DNA of 64,000 nt, from assembly GCA_033816765.1 (NCBI GenBank), contig CM066291.1:2480001-2544000 (forward strand), written 5' to 3'. A model generated the notes under the pieces. The model saw only the letters and a list, made by a program, of their open reading frames with translations. It was not told where the DNA came from and searched no databases. This document shows, piece after piece, positions 35,153-47,150 of this stretch. Within the stretch, counting starts at the first letter, position 1, and each line of letters begins with the position of its first letter. Origin of the DNA: Nothopassalora personata. Its lineage: Eukaryota > Ascomycota > Dothideomycetes > Mycosphaerellales > Mycosphaerellaceae. The position numbers and the translations under genes are program-made.

Positions 35153-35161
35153 CTAATTCTT
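35153..35161 (+). promoter_or_regulatory. Putative self-primer binding site of E
   Basis: CTAATTCTT, three bases inside the LTR, is the exact complement of LTR bases 35086-35094. The homologous pair in E' differs at the same central positions on both sides, so pairing is conserved. Confidence 0.55.
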
Positions 35162-35169
35162 CTCTTCGT

Positions 35170-36300
35170 TACAATCTATACACGCTATAGAGTCCAAACG
35201 CGACGACAGTAGCGCTACGCCTACGGCTCCCCTAAGCCCTAGGGCCTAGCAATAAGCGAGGCGTGTAGCCTTAGTCGTAAGGAGGGATGCCCTTTGGGTA
35301 GAGGTTAAGGAGACGGAGATATAGAGGGAGATTAAACACTTAGAGATCTTACGGGACGTAAGCGTGCCGCCGGCGGACCCTTAGGGCGAATCCGGCGGAG
35401 AACTATCCCCTACTCCCCCTCCCCCTCCTCTATCTATAGTAACTAACGATAATATCGTAGCTCGAGGCGCGGTCGCATCGCATACGACACGTTTACGTCT
35501 TAAAGAACCTACGCCTTTTAGAGGGGACTCGATTAAGAAAGCACAGGTATTCCTAAGGGAGCTCTCTCTTATCTTTACCCTCTTAGGCGGTACGTATGCG
35601 ACGAACGAGTTAAAGGTCCTATATAGGGTTATGTACCTAAGCGGAGAGGTAAGTGAGCGATAGTACGCTAACTATAGCGTCCTTAACCTTAAAGGGTATA
35701 TATACTAGGACTTTAAGGAGTTCTATCGAGACGTATGCGGTAACCCTATAAACCGCGTACTTAACGTAATATTAGAGTATAAGGCGGTGAAATAGAAGGA
35801 TAACTAGATAGTACGTTAGTTTACGACTAAGCTAGATGTTATAGAGGATTAGTTAGGGGACTATACGGAGGCGTAACGCGTGCGACACATGCTCGCTAAG
35901 CTTACGCCTAGCCTACGGTCCGTAATCGTTAAGTTTCATAACATCCTAATAACTAGAGAGGAACTAGTAATCCTAGCTTCGCGCATTAAAAGCACGGAGC
36001 GTAGTAGCGGAGGGCACGACCGCGGGTAGTATAGTCGCCGTAGGCGAGAGACTAAGGGCGACTAAGGGCGAAGCGATCGTAGCTCGAAGTAGTAGAAGTA
36101 TAGTTAGGCGTCGCGCGACCCGGGTACGAGTTACTAGCGGGACGCCGGCGAATCGTCTATAATCTTCGATAGGACTAAAGCGGAGTGCTATAGATACTAT
36201 AAGAAGGGTTACATTAAGACGGATTGCCCGAATAGGCACCTATGGAAAGACCGTAACGCGTAAGCGGTTCGTAGGGTAGACGCTACGAAGGCTCTAACTA
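35170..36300 (+). pseudogene. gag of E
   Basis: The Gag core includes LKEPTPF-RGDSI (about 35500), LKVLYRVMYLSGEVSER (about 35610-35660) and VIVKFHNILITREEL. A basic region and a CCHC knuckle follow at about 36180-36235, partly decayed (CYRYYKKGYIKTDCP: second Cys and the His now Tyr). It is homologous to the gag of E'. Confidence 0.7.
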
Positions 36301-36307
36301 AGAAGGG

Positions 36308-36505
36308 TAGCGACTAGGGAAAAGGTAGAGGACTAGAAGTAGGTCGCTCCTAAGTCCGAGTTTTCCTAAAGTCGACCCTTTAAGGCGAGTAGATGTGTGT
36401 CTAGCGTAGCGACTAGGGAAAAGGTAGAGGACTATAAGTAGGTTACTCCTAAGTCCGAGTTTTCCTAAAGTCGACCCTTTAAGGCGAGTAGATGTGTATC
36501 TAGCG
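36308..36505 (+). repeat. 99-bp tandem duplication in E
   Basis: 36308-36406 is repeated as 36407-36505 with a few base differences. 99 bp equals 33 codons, so the gag-protease linker frame was kept. E' shows only one copy. Confidence 0.85.
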
Positions 36506-39500
36506 CGTCACTTACGAGGCGTAGTCGAGACTCGTGAGGGCTTTCGCGAGGCCACGTTTCTCCTAGATAACTGTGCGGATCTTAGCCTAGTGTCGTATAA
36601 GTATGTACTCCGATATTAAATGTAACCTATTAATAGGGTAAGGCTACCGAAGTTAGAGTCGTATGCGCATAACCTAGGGTATTGCTACGGCGCCTTTACG
36701 GTTCGGCTACGACTCGCTAATAACGCGGGAGTAGAGCGCGTGAGTGACGCTATCTACTACGCGGTACCTATAGGTAGGCTATTAGTTATTTTAGGTAGAC
36801 CCTAGCGGCATCGTAATTGGATAGTAAAGGCCGATAAGGATAACTAGTAGTACTACGGTATAGAGACGCCTACGATTCAGTAGCGTAACGTACGCGAGTT
36901 CCTTAAGGATCTCGAGAGCTTAAAGTAGGTTTATGCGATAAGTGTTCGGGCTATTACTATAGTAGTACCCGAAGGAGAGGGCCCCTCGTAGCCTAAAGAA
37001 TTTATAGACTTCCGAGATGTATACGTACCTAATAAGTAGGCGAAGCATAAGATACCCGACGGGGCTAAGCATACGATTAATCTCGTTAAAGGAAAGAAAC
37101 CCCCTTTTAAGCCGCTGTACTACTAGTCCTTAACTAAGCTAGAGGCCTTAAAGGAGTACCTTACGTAAGCAATGGAGAAGGGGTAGATTAGGCGATCCGT
37201 AAGCGAGGCGGGTGCGCCTATCCTATTCGTGCTAAAGAAGAATAGTACTCTTAGGCTCTATATAGATTATAGAGGCTTAAATAAGGTTATAGTAAAGAAC
37301 CGATACCCCCTACCCCTAATTAGCGAGACGCTAGATAGGCTATTAGGTTCTAGGTTCTTTACTATAATCAATTTAAAGGACGCCTACTATCGTATCCCTA
37401 TTAAGCGAGGCGATAAGTAGAAGACTACGTTTCGTACGCAATACGGATACTACGAGTACCTAGTAATGCCGTTCGGGTTAACTAACGTACCGGTAACCTT
37501 TTAAGGGTATATTAATAAGGCGCTAACCGGCTTAGTTAATAACATTTGCGTAGTCTACCTAGATAATATCCTTATCTATAGCGAGACGCGTAAGGTACAC
37601 GTGCGAGCCGTACGCGAAGTGCTTACGAGGCTACGGAAGTTTACTCTATTCGTAAACCCTAAGAAGTGTTACTTCTTCTAGGAGAGTGTAGAGTTCCTTA
37701 GGTTTATCGTAAGCGCCGTAGGCGTATCGATAGATAGGAGTAGGGTAGCCGCTATTGAGGAATGGCCTATACCTAAGACCTTTTATATGGTCTAGTCCTT
37801 CCTTAGGTTTTGTAACTTCTACCGGCGTTTTATAGAAGGATACTTAAGGGTCTATAAGCCCCTAACGGACCTACTAAAGGGATCTAAGGACGGTAAGAAG
37901 TAGGGCCCTCTTACGTAGACCTTAAGCGAAGAGTAGGCGTTTCGATAGCTTAAGGCCGGATTCTTAGGTACACTAATACTTAGGCACTTCGATCCTACGC
38001 TACGCACGCGAGTCGAAACCGACGCGTTAGGTTTCGCGATCGTAGGTGTTATATCTTAGCTATTTAGGACTAAGTAGCATCTAATTGCCTTCTATTTACG
38101 TAAGATAATACTAGCCGAGTATAACTACGAGACGCACGATTAGGAGCTACTTATAGTAGTTAAGGCTTTTAAGTATTAGAGGCTATACTTAGAGGGCGCT
38201 ACGTATACGGTACGAGTACTAGTCGACTACGCTAACCTATAGGGCTTTATAATAGTAAAGTAGCTAAATGGGCGGTAAGCTCGATAGGCTACGTTCCTAT
38301 AGTCTTTTAATTTTATAGTAGAGCATCGGCCGGGTAAGACTAACCTAGCCGACGCGCCTTCGAGACGTAGTAACTACGTAGCTATAACGTAATAAACTTC
38401 GAACTTACTACCTACCTTATAAAGTAAGCTATCTTTCTAGAAGGAGTCTCTAGAAGGGACAAGCGAGCCGACGGTAAAGCGCGTGCTTACTACCTACGAG
38501 GCGATATAGGGCGACATAGGCGCGGTAATAGTAGTACGGAGAGGTGACCTTCCCTATTAAGACAAGCCGTCGTTACTAGTAGCAGTGTACGCTATAGTAA
38601 TATAGGGTTAAGCTTATAGCTCGACGGGTAAGTTAATCCCACTCTTAATAAAGATCGCGTAGTAGTAAGACGACTAGTGTATCGTATACTTAGCGTAGGC
38701 GCTAAGCGCGAGGGACGCTAAGGGATAGCATATAAAGGATAACCTTATGTACTACGGAGACGCGATCGTAGTACCTAGGGATTACGCAATTAGGTCGCAT
38801 CTAATTCGTATGTACTACGACGACGTCCTCGCGGGTTACTTTAGAAGGACTAAGACTAAAGAGCTATTACGACGTAATTATTAGTAGGACTCACTTAGCA
38901 CGGACGTGAAGCAATACGTCTAAGCCTATAGAACCTACTAGGGTTCGAAGGCTAAACGCTATCGACCCTATAGTAGGCTATAACCGCTTCCTAGACCGGA
39001 GCGGCCGTAGTAGGAAATTACTATGGATTTTATTACGGACCTACCTCTAAGTACGCGAGCCGGTTACGTATATAATGCGATCCTAGTAATAGTCGATCGC
39101 TACTTAAAAATAAGCTTATACATCCCGACGACGAAGACTTGCACAGCCGTAGAGCTTACGAGGCTCCTACGAGACGAAGTCGTGCGATACTATAGTGTCC
39201 CGTTAGGTATAGTAAGCGACCGAGGTCCGGTCTTTACTAGTTAGTTTTAGAGTAACTTCTACTTCGAGGCGCGTGTAAAGCGTAAGCTATCTACGGCCTT
39301 TTACCCTTAGATAGACGGCTAAACTAAGAGGGTAAACTAAACCCTCGAATAATATCTTCGTTATTACTATAGTAACAATTAAACTAAGTAGGCTAAGTAG
39401 CTTACAGTTACTAAATTCGTAGCTAATAATAGCATCTACCTAATACTACGCATAAGTCCGTTCGAGATAGCGCACGGTTAGCGACCTAAGATTGCCCCTA

Positions 39501-39814
39501 TACTAACTAGATCTCGAGACGAGACCTAGGGGGGAGAAGTACTAGTAGCGGTAATAGCTACGAGTCGTATACGAAAACTACGCGCTATACTCGAGGAGCG
39601 ATAGAAGGCTATAGTAGAAAGCTAGGCTCGCTACTATAATAAGACCTACTAAGCTAAGACCTACCGCGTAGGTAACTTAGTCCTATTATTAACGAAGAAC
39701 CTTAAGTTAGTAGTACTAAAGAAGAAGATAGGTCCGAAGTTTATCGGCCTATACCGTATTACGGACGCTATCGGTTCGTAGGCGTACCGCCTAGCGCTAC
39801 TAGCCGACTTAAGG
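36506..39814 (+). pseudogene. pol of E part 1 (PR-RT-RNaseH-INT)
   Basis: The protease ends in LVILGRP-like sequence at about 36780. RT runs about 37080-37700 and includes a 63-codon open stretch at 37229-37420 ([37 protein letters not shown]). The YLDD-type box reads YLDN at about 37560. RNase H lies at about 37970-38290. The integrase core includes an open stretch 39023-39244 (MDFITDLPLS, IVSDRGPVFTS), with both catalytic Asp contexts preserved. N interrupts at 39815. Confidence 0.8.
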
Positions 39815-40223
39815 TGTTACGGTTCTAATCTAGGGCTAAAGAAAGCTAACTAATTAGACCTCTACAATTGGTAGGCGCTTCCGCCCGAGAAGTGCTCTCT
39901 CACCCGTAGGAATAAAACTAAGGAACCGAGAGAGTAACTAAAGTGATCTCCTTAATCTCGTTAATCTCGGTAATCTCGAGAGAGCATAGAGAGCATAGAG
40001 AGCACGGAGAGCAAACGCTCTATCTCCTTTGTATTTAGGAACGCTAGAAACCCTTATAGTTCTAATGCGTTCAACTTATGTTACTATCTCACTGATTAGA
40101 ATACAACTCTTATTCCTATCATTTATCTTCGCTTAGCTTACTTTAGCCTCTCTAAAGAATAATACCGCCACGTAACTTGACTTATCTCTCTTTTAAGACT
40201 AGCCCTAGAACGAGATAATAACA
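39815..40223 (+). repeat. 5' LTR of N
   Basis: 409 bp, nearly identical to 46475-46883. It contains a GAGAGCATAGAGAGCA micro-repeat (about 39980-40010) and GCGTTCAA at 40067-40074, the partner of the primer site. Confidence 0.9.
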
Positions 40224-40225
40224 CT

Positions 40226-40233
40226 TTAAACGC
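40226..40233 (+). promoter_or_regulatory. Putative self-primer binding site of N
   Basis: TTAAACGC lies two bases inside the LTR. Undoing one TG to TA change gives the exact complement of GCGTTCAA in the 5' LTR; the 3' LTR, which reads GCGTTTAA, already pairs perfectly. Confidence 0.5.
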
Positions 40234-40329
40234 CCTTAGTATAAGCGCTACTTAAGTAGCTAGTAGGGGAACACCCGCCCCTAGCGAAGTAGGAAGCATC
40301 CGCCGTGCGCTACTATAATAGACCACTAC

Positions 40330-41350
40330 GAAGGACGATAAGTCTAATGACGATGACGAGCCTACTCTAAGGAAGAACGACGTTAAGGCTACTAAGCTAG
40401 ACCTCTTCTATAGAGACAGGGCTAAGTTCGACGACTAGATCAATTAGATAGATATATACCTTATGTTTAACCTAGTCGATGCCGATAAAAGAACTATCTT
40501 CGCCATTACGTACCTTCGCGGAAGTGCGCAGAACTGGATCAAACCTTACCTTAAGGAATACCTTAAAGGTATAGGACGATTAGACCCTACTAGAATGTTT
40601 AGGAGCTACACCCTTTTTAAAGAAAAGATGAAATTAATCTTTAGAACCTCGAACGAAGTCTAACAGACTATACGAATCATTTAACACCTAAAGTAGAAGA
40701 CGTCTACTTTAGAGTATGCCGCCAAATTCGAAGAATACGGACAAATTACTAGATAGGACTAGACGGCGTTAATAACTATGTTCCGACGTGGACTTAAGGA
40801 CTCTGTTAAGGACGAGTTAATAAGACACGGAGGACAGATTACTAACCTCGAAGAGCTAATAAAAGCGTCGATCAACATCGATGACTAGCTCTAGGAACGA
40901 CACTAGGAGAAGAAATACGACTCTAAAGTAGGAGGAATAGTAGGATACGCTCCGGACCGTAGACCCTTAGGAGGATACGTTACGAAGGGAGAATTCTTAC
41001 GACAAAGCTAACCCTACTATAGACTACAGCTAATGGAACTGAACGTTACCCAACGAGGACGGAGGATCGACAAGAGTAGGGGCTACGGAAAGAAGCCCTT
41101 TAAAGGAAAAGGAAAACTTACATGCTATGCCTATAGTAAGGAAGGCTACATAGCGCGGGATTGCCGCGGTAAGAATATAGTGCGCCGCGAGCAGTTCAAT
41201 ATAATGCAACCCCGAACTAGTAAATCTAAGAGCAGCGTTAGATCTCGAGGAGATACCGACTATACTCGGAGAGTAGAGGAGAGAGCTAGTAATAGAAGCA
41301 CGACGCCTCTCCTAGACCCCTTAGAAGGACGAGGAGGATACTATAGGTAG
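40330..41350 (+). pseudogene. gag of N
   Basis: Open stretches at 40463-40663 (ITYLRGSAQNWIKPYLKEYL) and 41033-41350 (MELNVTQRG; knuckle CYAYSKEGYIARDC with Cys and His changed to Tyr). It is similar in layout to the intact Gag at 20207-21205, including the PMELDVT-type motif before the knuckle. Confidence 0.75.
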
Positions 41351-42290
41351 CAAATAGTAGTCATTCCATTTAATGCGAAGAACCAACTACGACAGTTCAA
41401 CATAATAACACGAAGAGTCGACTACGAGACCGAATCCAAGTCTCGAAATAGTTATAGAAGCCTTCATTAGCGATTCTATTACTAAGACTCGTATTAAATC
41501 TACTACGCCGCGAAGTTAGGCGTAGGGTATTAGCCTTAGCAACTACGAGGAATCCTAGGAGCGACGTATAGGCAAGACGCTACGCTCCGAGAAATGGACA
41601 TCGATAAATCCTACTTTAACGAATATGGAAGCGATAGAGAAAATTAGGACCTAGGATAGAACGGATCATAGTTACTAGAACTATAGGAAGAAAGTTAAGA
41701 AACTACCGGGCTAGATACCATCGAGGAAGAACAGGATCCGGAAGAATCCAGCGAAGAAGATTCCTCCGAAGGAGAAGAGAGCAACACTAACGACGATAAC
41801 GAACAACTTACCTTTACGGTAGATGCACCTAAAAAACTGTACGACATAATCATCTACCTATAAAGAAGGCACGAGGAATTCCTACCTAAGATAGTTAGAC
41901 GAAGGAGGCTACATTCTATTAAGTTTAACAAGACACTCGACACCCTACGAGGCATAGCCTAGGGATACCCACTTATAGAAACAACCGAGAATCTAGTAAC
42001 TACCGTTATAGAACGACTACCGATAGAAAGCCGAATAATAGGAACCGGATATCTTACACCGTTAGGAACATTCATATCGAATGAATTACGCAATATAGTG
42101 TAGTACGCACGCGCACTCTACTTAGAAACGTAGAAGATCTAGGAACGTAATAGACTACAAGTGTAGACATAGGGCAACGAGCTATAGGTTCTAGCCGAAG
42201 CCTCTAGGTACGAAGTATAGCGAACTATATACTATTCGGGAAAAGGATTAGCTCCCTAGGAATAAGCGACCGGAGGGAGTTATGCAATAC
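41351..42290 (+). other. Linker between gag and protease of N
   Basis: An acidic, RIP-mutated stretch that was probably part of the same polyprotein (about 41700-41820 encodes an Asp/Glu/Ser-rich run). No domain was recognised. Confidence 0.5.
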
Positions 42291-45200
42291 TTAGGCTTAC
42301 GTATCGACATTAAACACAGTTTTCTAGACATAAGCAATCGTTAACGGACACAAGACTAGTGTTATAATCGACTTAGGAGTAGCGGGGAACTTTATCTCCG
42401 AGTCTTTTATAAGAAGAAACGGGTTAGCTACCCTAAAGAAGAAATAGGGTTACGAGTTAATCGCGGTAAACGGATTATCGTTACCTAGCGTAGAATAGGA
42501 GACGATACCATTACTACTAGCTATCTAACAGCACTACGAGAATATTACCTTAGATGTCACTAATATAGCTAGTTATAACATAGTATTAGGTATGCCTTAG
42601 TTAAGAAAGCACAATCTAGTAATCGACTAGAGAAGAGGAGTACTTACATTTAGGGAATGCGATTGCGTTGTCGACATTTAGCCTACGTAGTAGTAGCGTT
42701 TACTAGTAGACAAGGCAAGGAAACAGCTAAACGAGATATAGCTTACGCCGAATAGAAGAATAGAAGAACCACCTTCGACCGGGATAGACACTAGCGTAGG
42801 GCCGCCGGGTTACGAAGTCACTAGAAGTAATAGAAGTAACGTACTATCGAAGAATACTAACATCTTAGAGTTAAGTATTCCTAAGGAGTATCGTAAGTGG
42901 TCGCGACTCTTTAAAGAGGAAAGAGGCAAAACCGCCTTACCTAAGCACCGCCTATAGGATCACAAGATTAACATTTAGCTAGGGAAAGAGCCTCTATAGG
43001 GACCCCTATATTAAATGTCTAAGAAAGAGCTATAGACCCTACGAGAATAGCTAAAGGAGAAGCTAGCTAAAGGATAGATAAGAAGATCTACCTTAAGTAT
43101 AGGAACTCTATACATGTTCGTTCTAAAAGCAAACGGGAAGTTACGACTCGTACAAGACTATAGAAAGTTAAACGAGATTACGATTAAGAACCGATACCCG
43201 CTACCTAACATCGAAGAAGTATAAGACAGATTAACCGGATCGGACTAGTATACGAAGATTAACCTACGAGATGCCTTCTACGCTATACGGATAGTAGAAG
43301 GAGAAGAATGGAAAACCGCTTTTAGAACAAGATACGGACTCTACGAATTCTTAGTTATGCTAATAGGATTAACTAACGCACCCGCATCCTGCTAGGACCT
43401 TGTTAACGAAACACTTAGAGACCTACTCGACGTATGCGTTATTGCCTATATAGACGACATACTAGTCTACACGAAAGGATCCCTATAGGAACACATAAGA
43501 CAAGTCTAGGACGTCTTTGAACGACTTACGTAATTAGGATTCAAGACGGTACCCGAGAAATGCGAATTCTATAAGAAAGAAGTTAAATTCCTAGGCTTTA
43601 TTATTAGCACTATAGGAATAACGATCGACCCTACGAAGATATAGTCAATTAGAGAATAGCTAGAACCGAAAACAGTTAAGGACGTACAATCATTCCTTAG
43701 ACTAGCGAACTACAACCGGAAATTCATTAAGGACTACTTAAAGACAGCAGCACTAATAACGATGCTTATAAGAAAGGACGTTACTTAGAAATAGGGAAAA
43801 GAATAGATTGAAGCATTTAAGAAACTTAAGGAACAATGCGCTTTAGCCCCTACGCTTCGATTATTCGATAGTAGTAAGGAAGTCTACATCGAGACCGATG
43901 CGTCTAATATAGCAATAGGCGCGTGTCTAACGTAGATACACGATAGGTAGAGACACCTAGTAGCCTATTACTCCCGGAAAATGACCATAGCGGAACAGAA
44001 CTACGACATCTATAATAAAGAGCTTCTAGCCATTGTTGCTACTATGCAACATTAGAGAGTATATGTCGAGGGCCTACCGAAGTTAACGATTCTTTCTAAC
44101 TATAAGAATCTTACGTACTTTACGACGACGAAAGAACTTACCCGAAGGCAAGCCCGCTAGTCGGAGCTACTAGGACAGTATAAGTTCGAAATTAAATATA
44201 CTCTAGGACGAGAGAATAGCCGCGCCGACGCGCTAAGCCGAAGAAGCGACTATATAGAAGAAAAAGAACTAGTGCAACATAAGATATTAAAGACGAACCC
44301 CGACGGAAGTCTTAGTGCTAACATAAGAGAATTTAATAACATCGTACGGATACTAGGCGACAGGGACGAACAATTCCCTATATCGCAAGGAAAATACTAA
44401 GTACCTAAGGATCGAGAAGAAGAATGCATTCAATAACATTACGACGGACTAACTTATAGACACCCTAGAACTTTAAAAAACTATGGACCTAATATAGCGC
44501 AGTTTCTCCTTTCTATAGATAAGACTTAAGGTATTACGCTACATTAAACAATGCGTACACTACTAACGAAACAAGGCTACGAGACATGCAAAATACGGTT
44601 ACCTACAGTTTAGGACACTACCGACGAAACTATAGGACGAAGTTACAATAGACTTTATTACGAAACTCCTACCGTTAAGAGATTAAGTTACGAAACAACT
44701 ATACGACATAATACTAGTTTATGGTTAATAGACTTACGAAATACGCACACTTCATTCCTGCATTAGAAACGTACAATGTAGAGTAGCTCGGATACCTCGT
44801 ACTAGATAAACTTATCCGATACTACGGATTCCCTTAAGCGTTTATAACGGACAGAGATAAGCTATTTATATTAAACTACTAGAAGACGCTTATGGGAACG
44901 ATCGGAATTAAACATAAGCTGTTAACAGCATATCATCCGGAGATAGACGGATAAACCGAAAGGATAAATTAAACGCTAGAACAATACCTACGACACTACA
45001 TCAACTATGCACAAGACAACTAGGTTTTATTACTGCTAATAGCGTAGATTGCACTAAACAACCACAAATCGGAGACAACTTTAACGACGCCATTTTATAC
45101 GAACTTTAGTAAAGATCCTAACCTATTCGGAACACCTAGATCCCATCCACAGGCCGAGAGAGCAATCGTGACGACGGATACTCTTAAGGAAGTGCATAAA

Positions 45201-45711
45201 GAAACACGTAAGGCGATCGAAGATGTATAATAAAAACTGTCTTAATAACGGTAGGATACGAGAAAAATGGCACCTCTACTAAAAAAGGGGGATAAGGTCT
45301 ATCTCCTTACAAAAAACTTGAGAACAAGAAGATAGACTAAGAAACTAGATTACGTTAAGGTCGGACCATTTTTAATCGACAAAGTCGTAGGACTAGTTAA
45401 CTATCGACTACGACTACTACCTAACGTAAAAATCTACCTAGTCTTCTATATCTCTAAGCTAGAACCCGTAGACGCTAGAACACCTTGCTAAGAGAGCTTC
45501 CATTTCGAGCCGGAAGTAGAAAACGAATTTAAAGTCGAAAAAATCCTAGATAAAAAGGGTTAGCGATACCTAATTAAATAGAAGGGATACGACGAATTAG
45601 AAAATACCTAGGAACTAAAAGAAAACCTACGAAACTGTTAGCAGAAGATTCGGGAGTATTAAAACGGCGCTTACTTAGAAGTAACTATACTATAAGATAT
45701 AGTAACTTTTG
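42290..45711 (+). pseudogene. pol of N (PR-RT-RNaseH-INT-chromodomain)
   Basis: Protease has VIIDLGVAGNFIS near 42365, ending IVLGMP near 42590. RT spans about 43020-43700 (LRLVQDYRKLNEITIKNRYPLP-like, [13 protein letters not shown]) with YIDDILVY intact at about 43450. RNase H spans about 43860-44230 with ETDASNIAIGACL. The integrase spans about 44480-45120. The chromodomain (about 45535-45640) has KVEKILDKKG, RYLIK, KGYDELENT. RIP stops replace Gln and Trp throughout. Confidence 0.85.
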
Positions 45712-45721
45712 AGTAAACGGA

Positions 45722-45795
45722 CGACTAGAGTAGGAATCGAACCTACGACCTTAAGAGTATAGACAGCTTGCGCTCTACTACTAAGCTACCTAGCC
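45722..45795 (-). tRNA. tRNA-like sequence (probably a pseudogene)
   Basis: On the minus strand a 74-nt cloverleaf-like segment can be folded. The acceptor arm GGCTAGG pairs with TCTAGTC (two G-T pairs). The D arm is GCTT/GAGC. The T arm GTAGG/CCTAC encloses an exact B-box, GGTTCGATTCC. An A-box-like TAGCTTAGTAG is present. The anticodon arm is irregular (24 nt where 22 are usual) and its identity cannot be assigned. RIP may have damaged it. It lies between the convergent ends of pol and the antisense gene of N. Confidence 0.45.
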
Positions 45796-45835
45796 GATTA
45801 ATAAGAATAGGGACATAACTTACAAATAAATACCC

Positions 45836-46399
45836 TTACGAAGGAGACGGCTAAGCTACTAACGGCACCGTCTCGCTAGAAGGAGAAAGCTAGAAGTCGT
45901 CCGGAAGACCTTCGATAGCACTCTAGGTCTAAGGAGATAAGGACAGATTAGGAGCACTAGGATCCGCGTCTACTATAGCGTACTCCTACGCCCCTAGATC
46001 CTCGTCTAGTAATAACCGATCTTCTAACGAACGACCCTCCGTAACCTTCTAATTAACCGCATCCAATTGCTTACGAAGGCGCATTTCCTTTGTATACGCT
46101 TCCATTAAGGCATCCTACCTTTCACTAAGAATCCTCTTCGCGGTATCTAGTTCCTATAACAATTTCTTCCGCTAAAGCGATAAGCGCTTCCACTCGCCCT
46201 CGGTTACCCTCGTATTGCAACTCTTTAGATTCCGCTACTAGTACTCGGAACAGCGACTAGATAAGATGTGCACCTTGCACATACGGCCCTCCTTTTAATA
46301 ATAATCACACGGACGCATCGCGGTATCGCCGTTACAAAAGATCTACTAGGCTTTCTTCTTACGGCGAGCGGTAGACTTAGATTGAGAGGAAGAAGACAT
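45836..46399 (-). pseudogene. Antisense Zn2Cys6-like / coiled-coil gene of N (RIP-damaged)
   Basis: An ATG at 46399 begins a minus-strand frame of 187 codons to a TAA at 45836, matching the 190-aa intact homologue in length. A Ser-rich and then Arg/Lys-rich N-terminus precedes the cluster C-x2-Y-x6-C-x8-C-x2-Y-x7-C (about 46180-46300), Tyr standing where TGY became TAY. A heptad-rich helix with MRLRKQLDAV follows (about 46050-46130). All internal stops are TAG/TAA of Gln/Trp type. It is convergent with pol, with its start 76 bp from the 3' LTR. Confidence 0.7.
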
Positions 46400-46474
46400 C
46401 GTTACGAGACACGAAAAGGAAGTATAACATAACTTATAAAGCTCTAGGACAGAGCTAGGCTAAAAGGGGGATAG

Positions 46475-46883
46475 TGTTACGGTTCTAATCTAGGGCTAAA
46501 GGAAGCTAACTAATTAGACCTCTACAATTGGTAGGCGCTTCCGCCCGAGAAGTGCTCTCTTACCCGTAGGAATAAAACTAAGGAACCGAGAGAGTAACTA
46601 AAGTGATCTCCTTAATCTCGTTAATCTCGGTAATCTCGAGAGAGTATAGAGAGCATAGAGAGCACGGAGAGCAAACGCTCTATCTCCTTTATATTTAGGA
46701 ACGCTAGAAACCCTTATAGTTCTAATGCGTTTAACTTATGTTACTATCTCACTAATTGGAATATAACTCTTATTCCTATCATTTATCTTCGCTTAGCTTA
46801 CTTTAGCCTCTCTAAAGAATAATACCGCTACGTGACTTGACTTATCTCTCTTTTAAGACTAGCCCTAGAACGAGACAATAACA
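46475..46883 (+). repeat. 3' LTR of N
   Basis: 409 bp, partner of 39815-40223, preceded by the purine tract AAAAGGGGGATAG (46462-46474) and followed by the TAAGG duplication. Confidence 0.9.
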
Positions 46884-46888
46884 TAAGG

Positions 46889-47150
46889 CTCTATAACGTC
46901 TTCTATATCTCTCTCCTCGAGCCGTATATCGGTAGCGATAAGGATGGACCCGTACCCCCTCTAGCTAATAAGGACGGAGAGTATAAGGTAGAGGTAGTAC
47001 TAGATAGGCGTAAGCGTAAGGGTAAGCTATAGTATCTAGTCTAGTAGAAGGACTAGCTAGAGGAGTACAATAGCTAGGAACCGGCGGAGGGCCTCGCGAA
47101 TGCGGATCGTATAGTAGCCGACTATAAGGCGTTAAGGAGAAGTAAATGAG
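46889..47150 (+). pseudogene. pol of E part 2 (C-terminal chromodomain-like tail)
   Basis: The frame resumes after N with LYNVFYISLLEPYIGS and a chromodomain-like block (YKVEVVLDRRKRKGKL, YLV, EEYNS). It ends at a TGA about 47149. The joint with 39814 is in frame. Confidence 0.75.

Larger units (their letters stand above)
39815..46883 (+). mobile_element. Gypsy chromovirus element N (RIP-inactivated)
   Basis: Two 409-bp LTRs (39815-40223 and 46475-46883; TGTTACGG...AATAACA) are flanked by the duplication TAAGG (39810-39814 and 46884-46888). Plus strand: gag, protease, RT, RNase H, integrase, chromodomain. Minus strand: the decayed Zn2Cys6-like gene and a tRNA-like sequence. It is related by LTR ends, gag and antisense gene to H and to the intact element at 19833. 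Confidence 0.92.
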
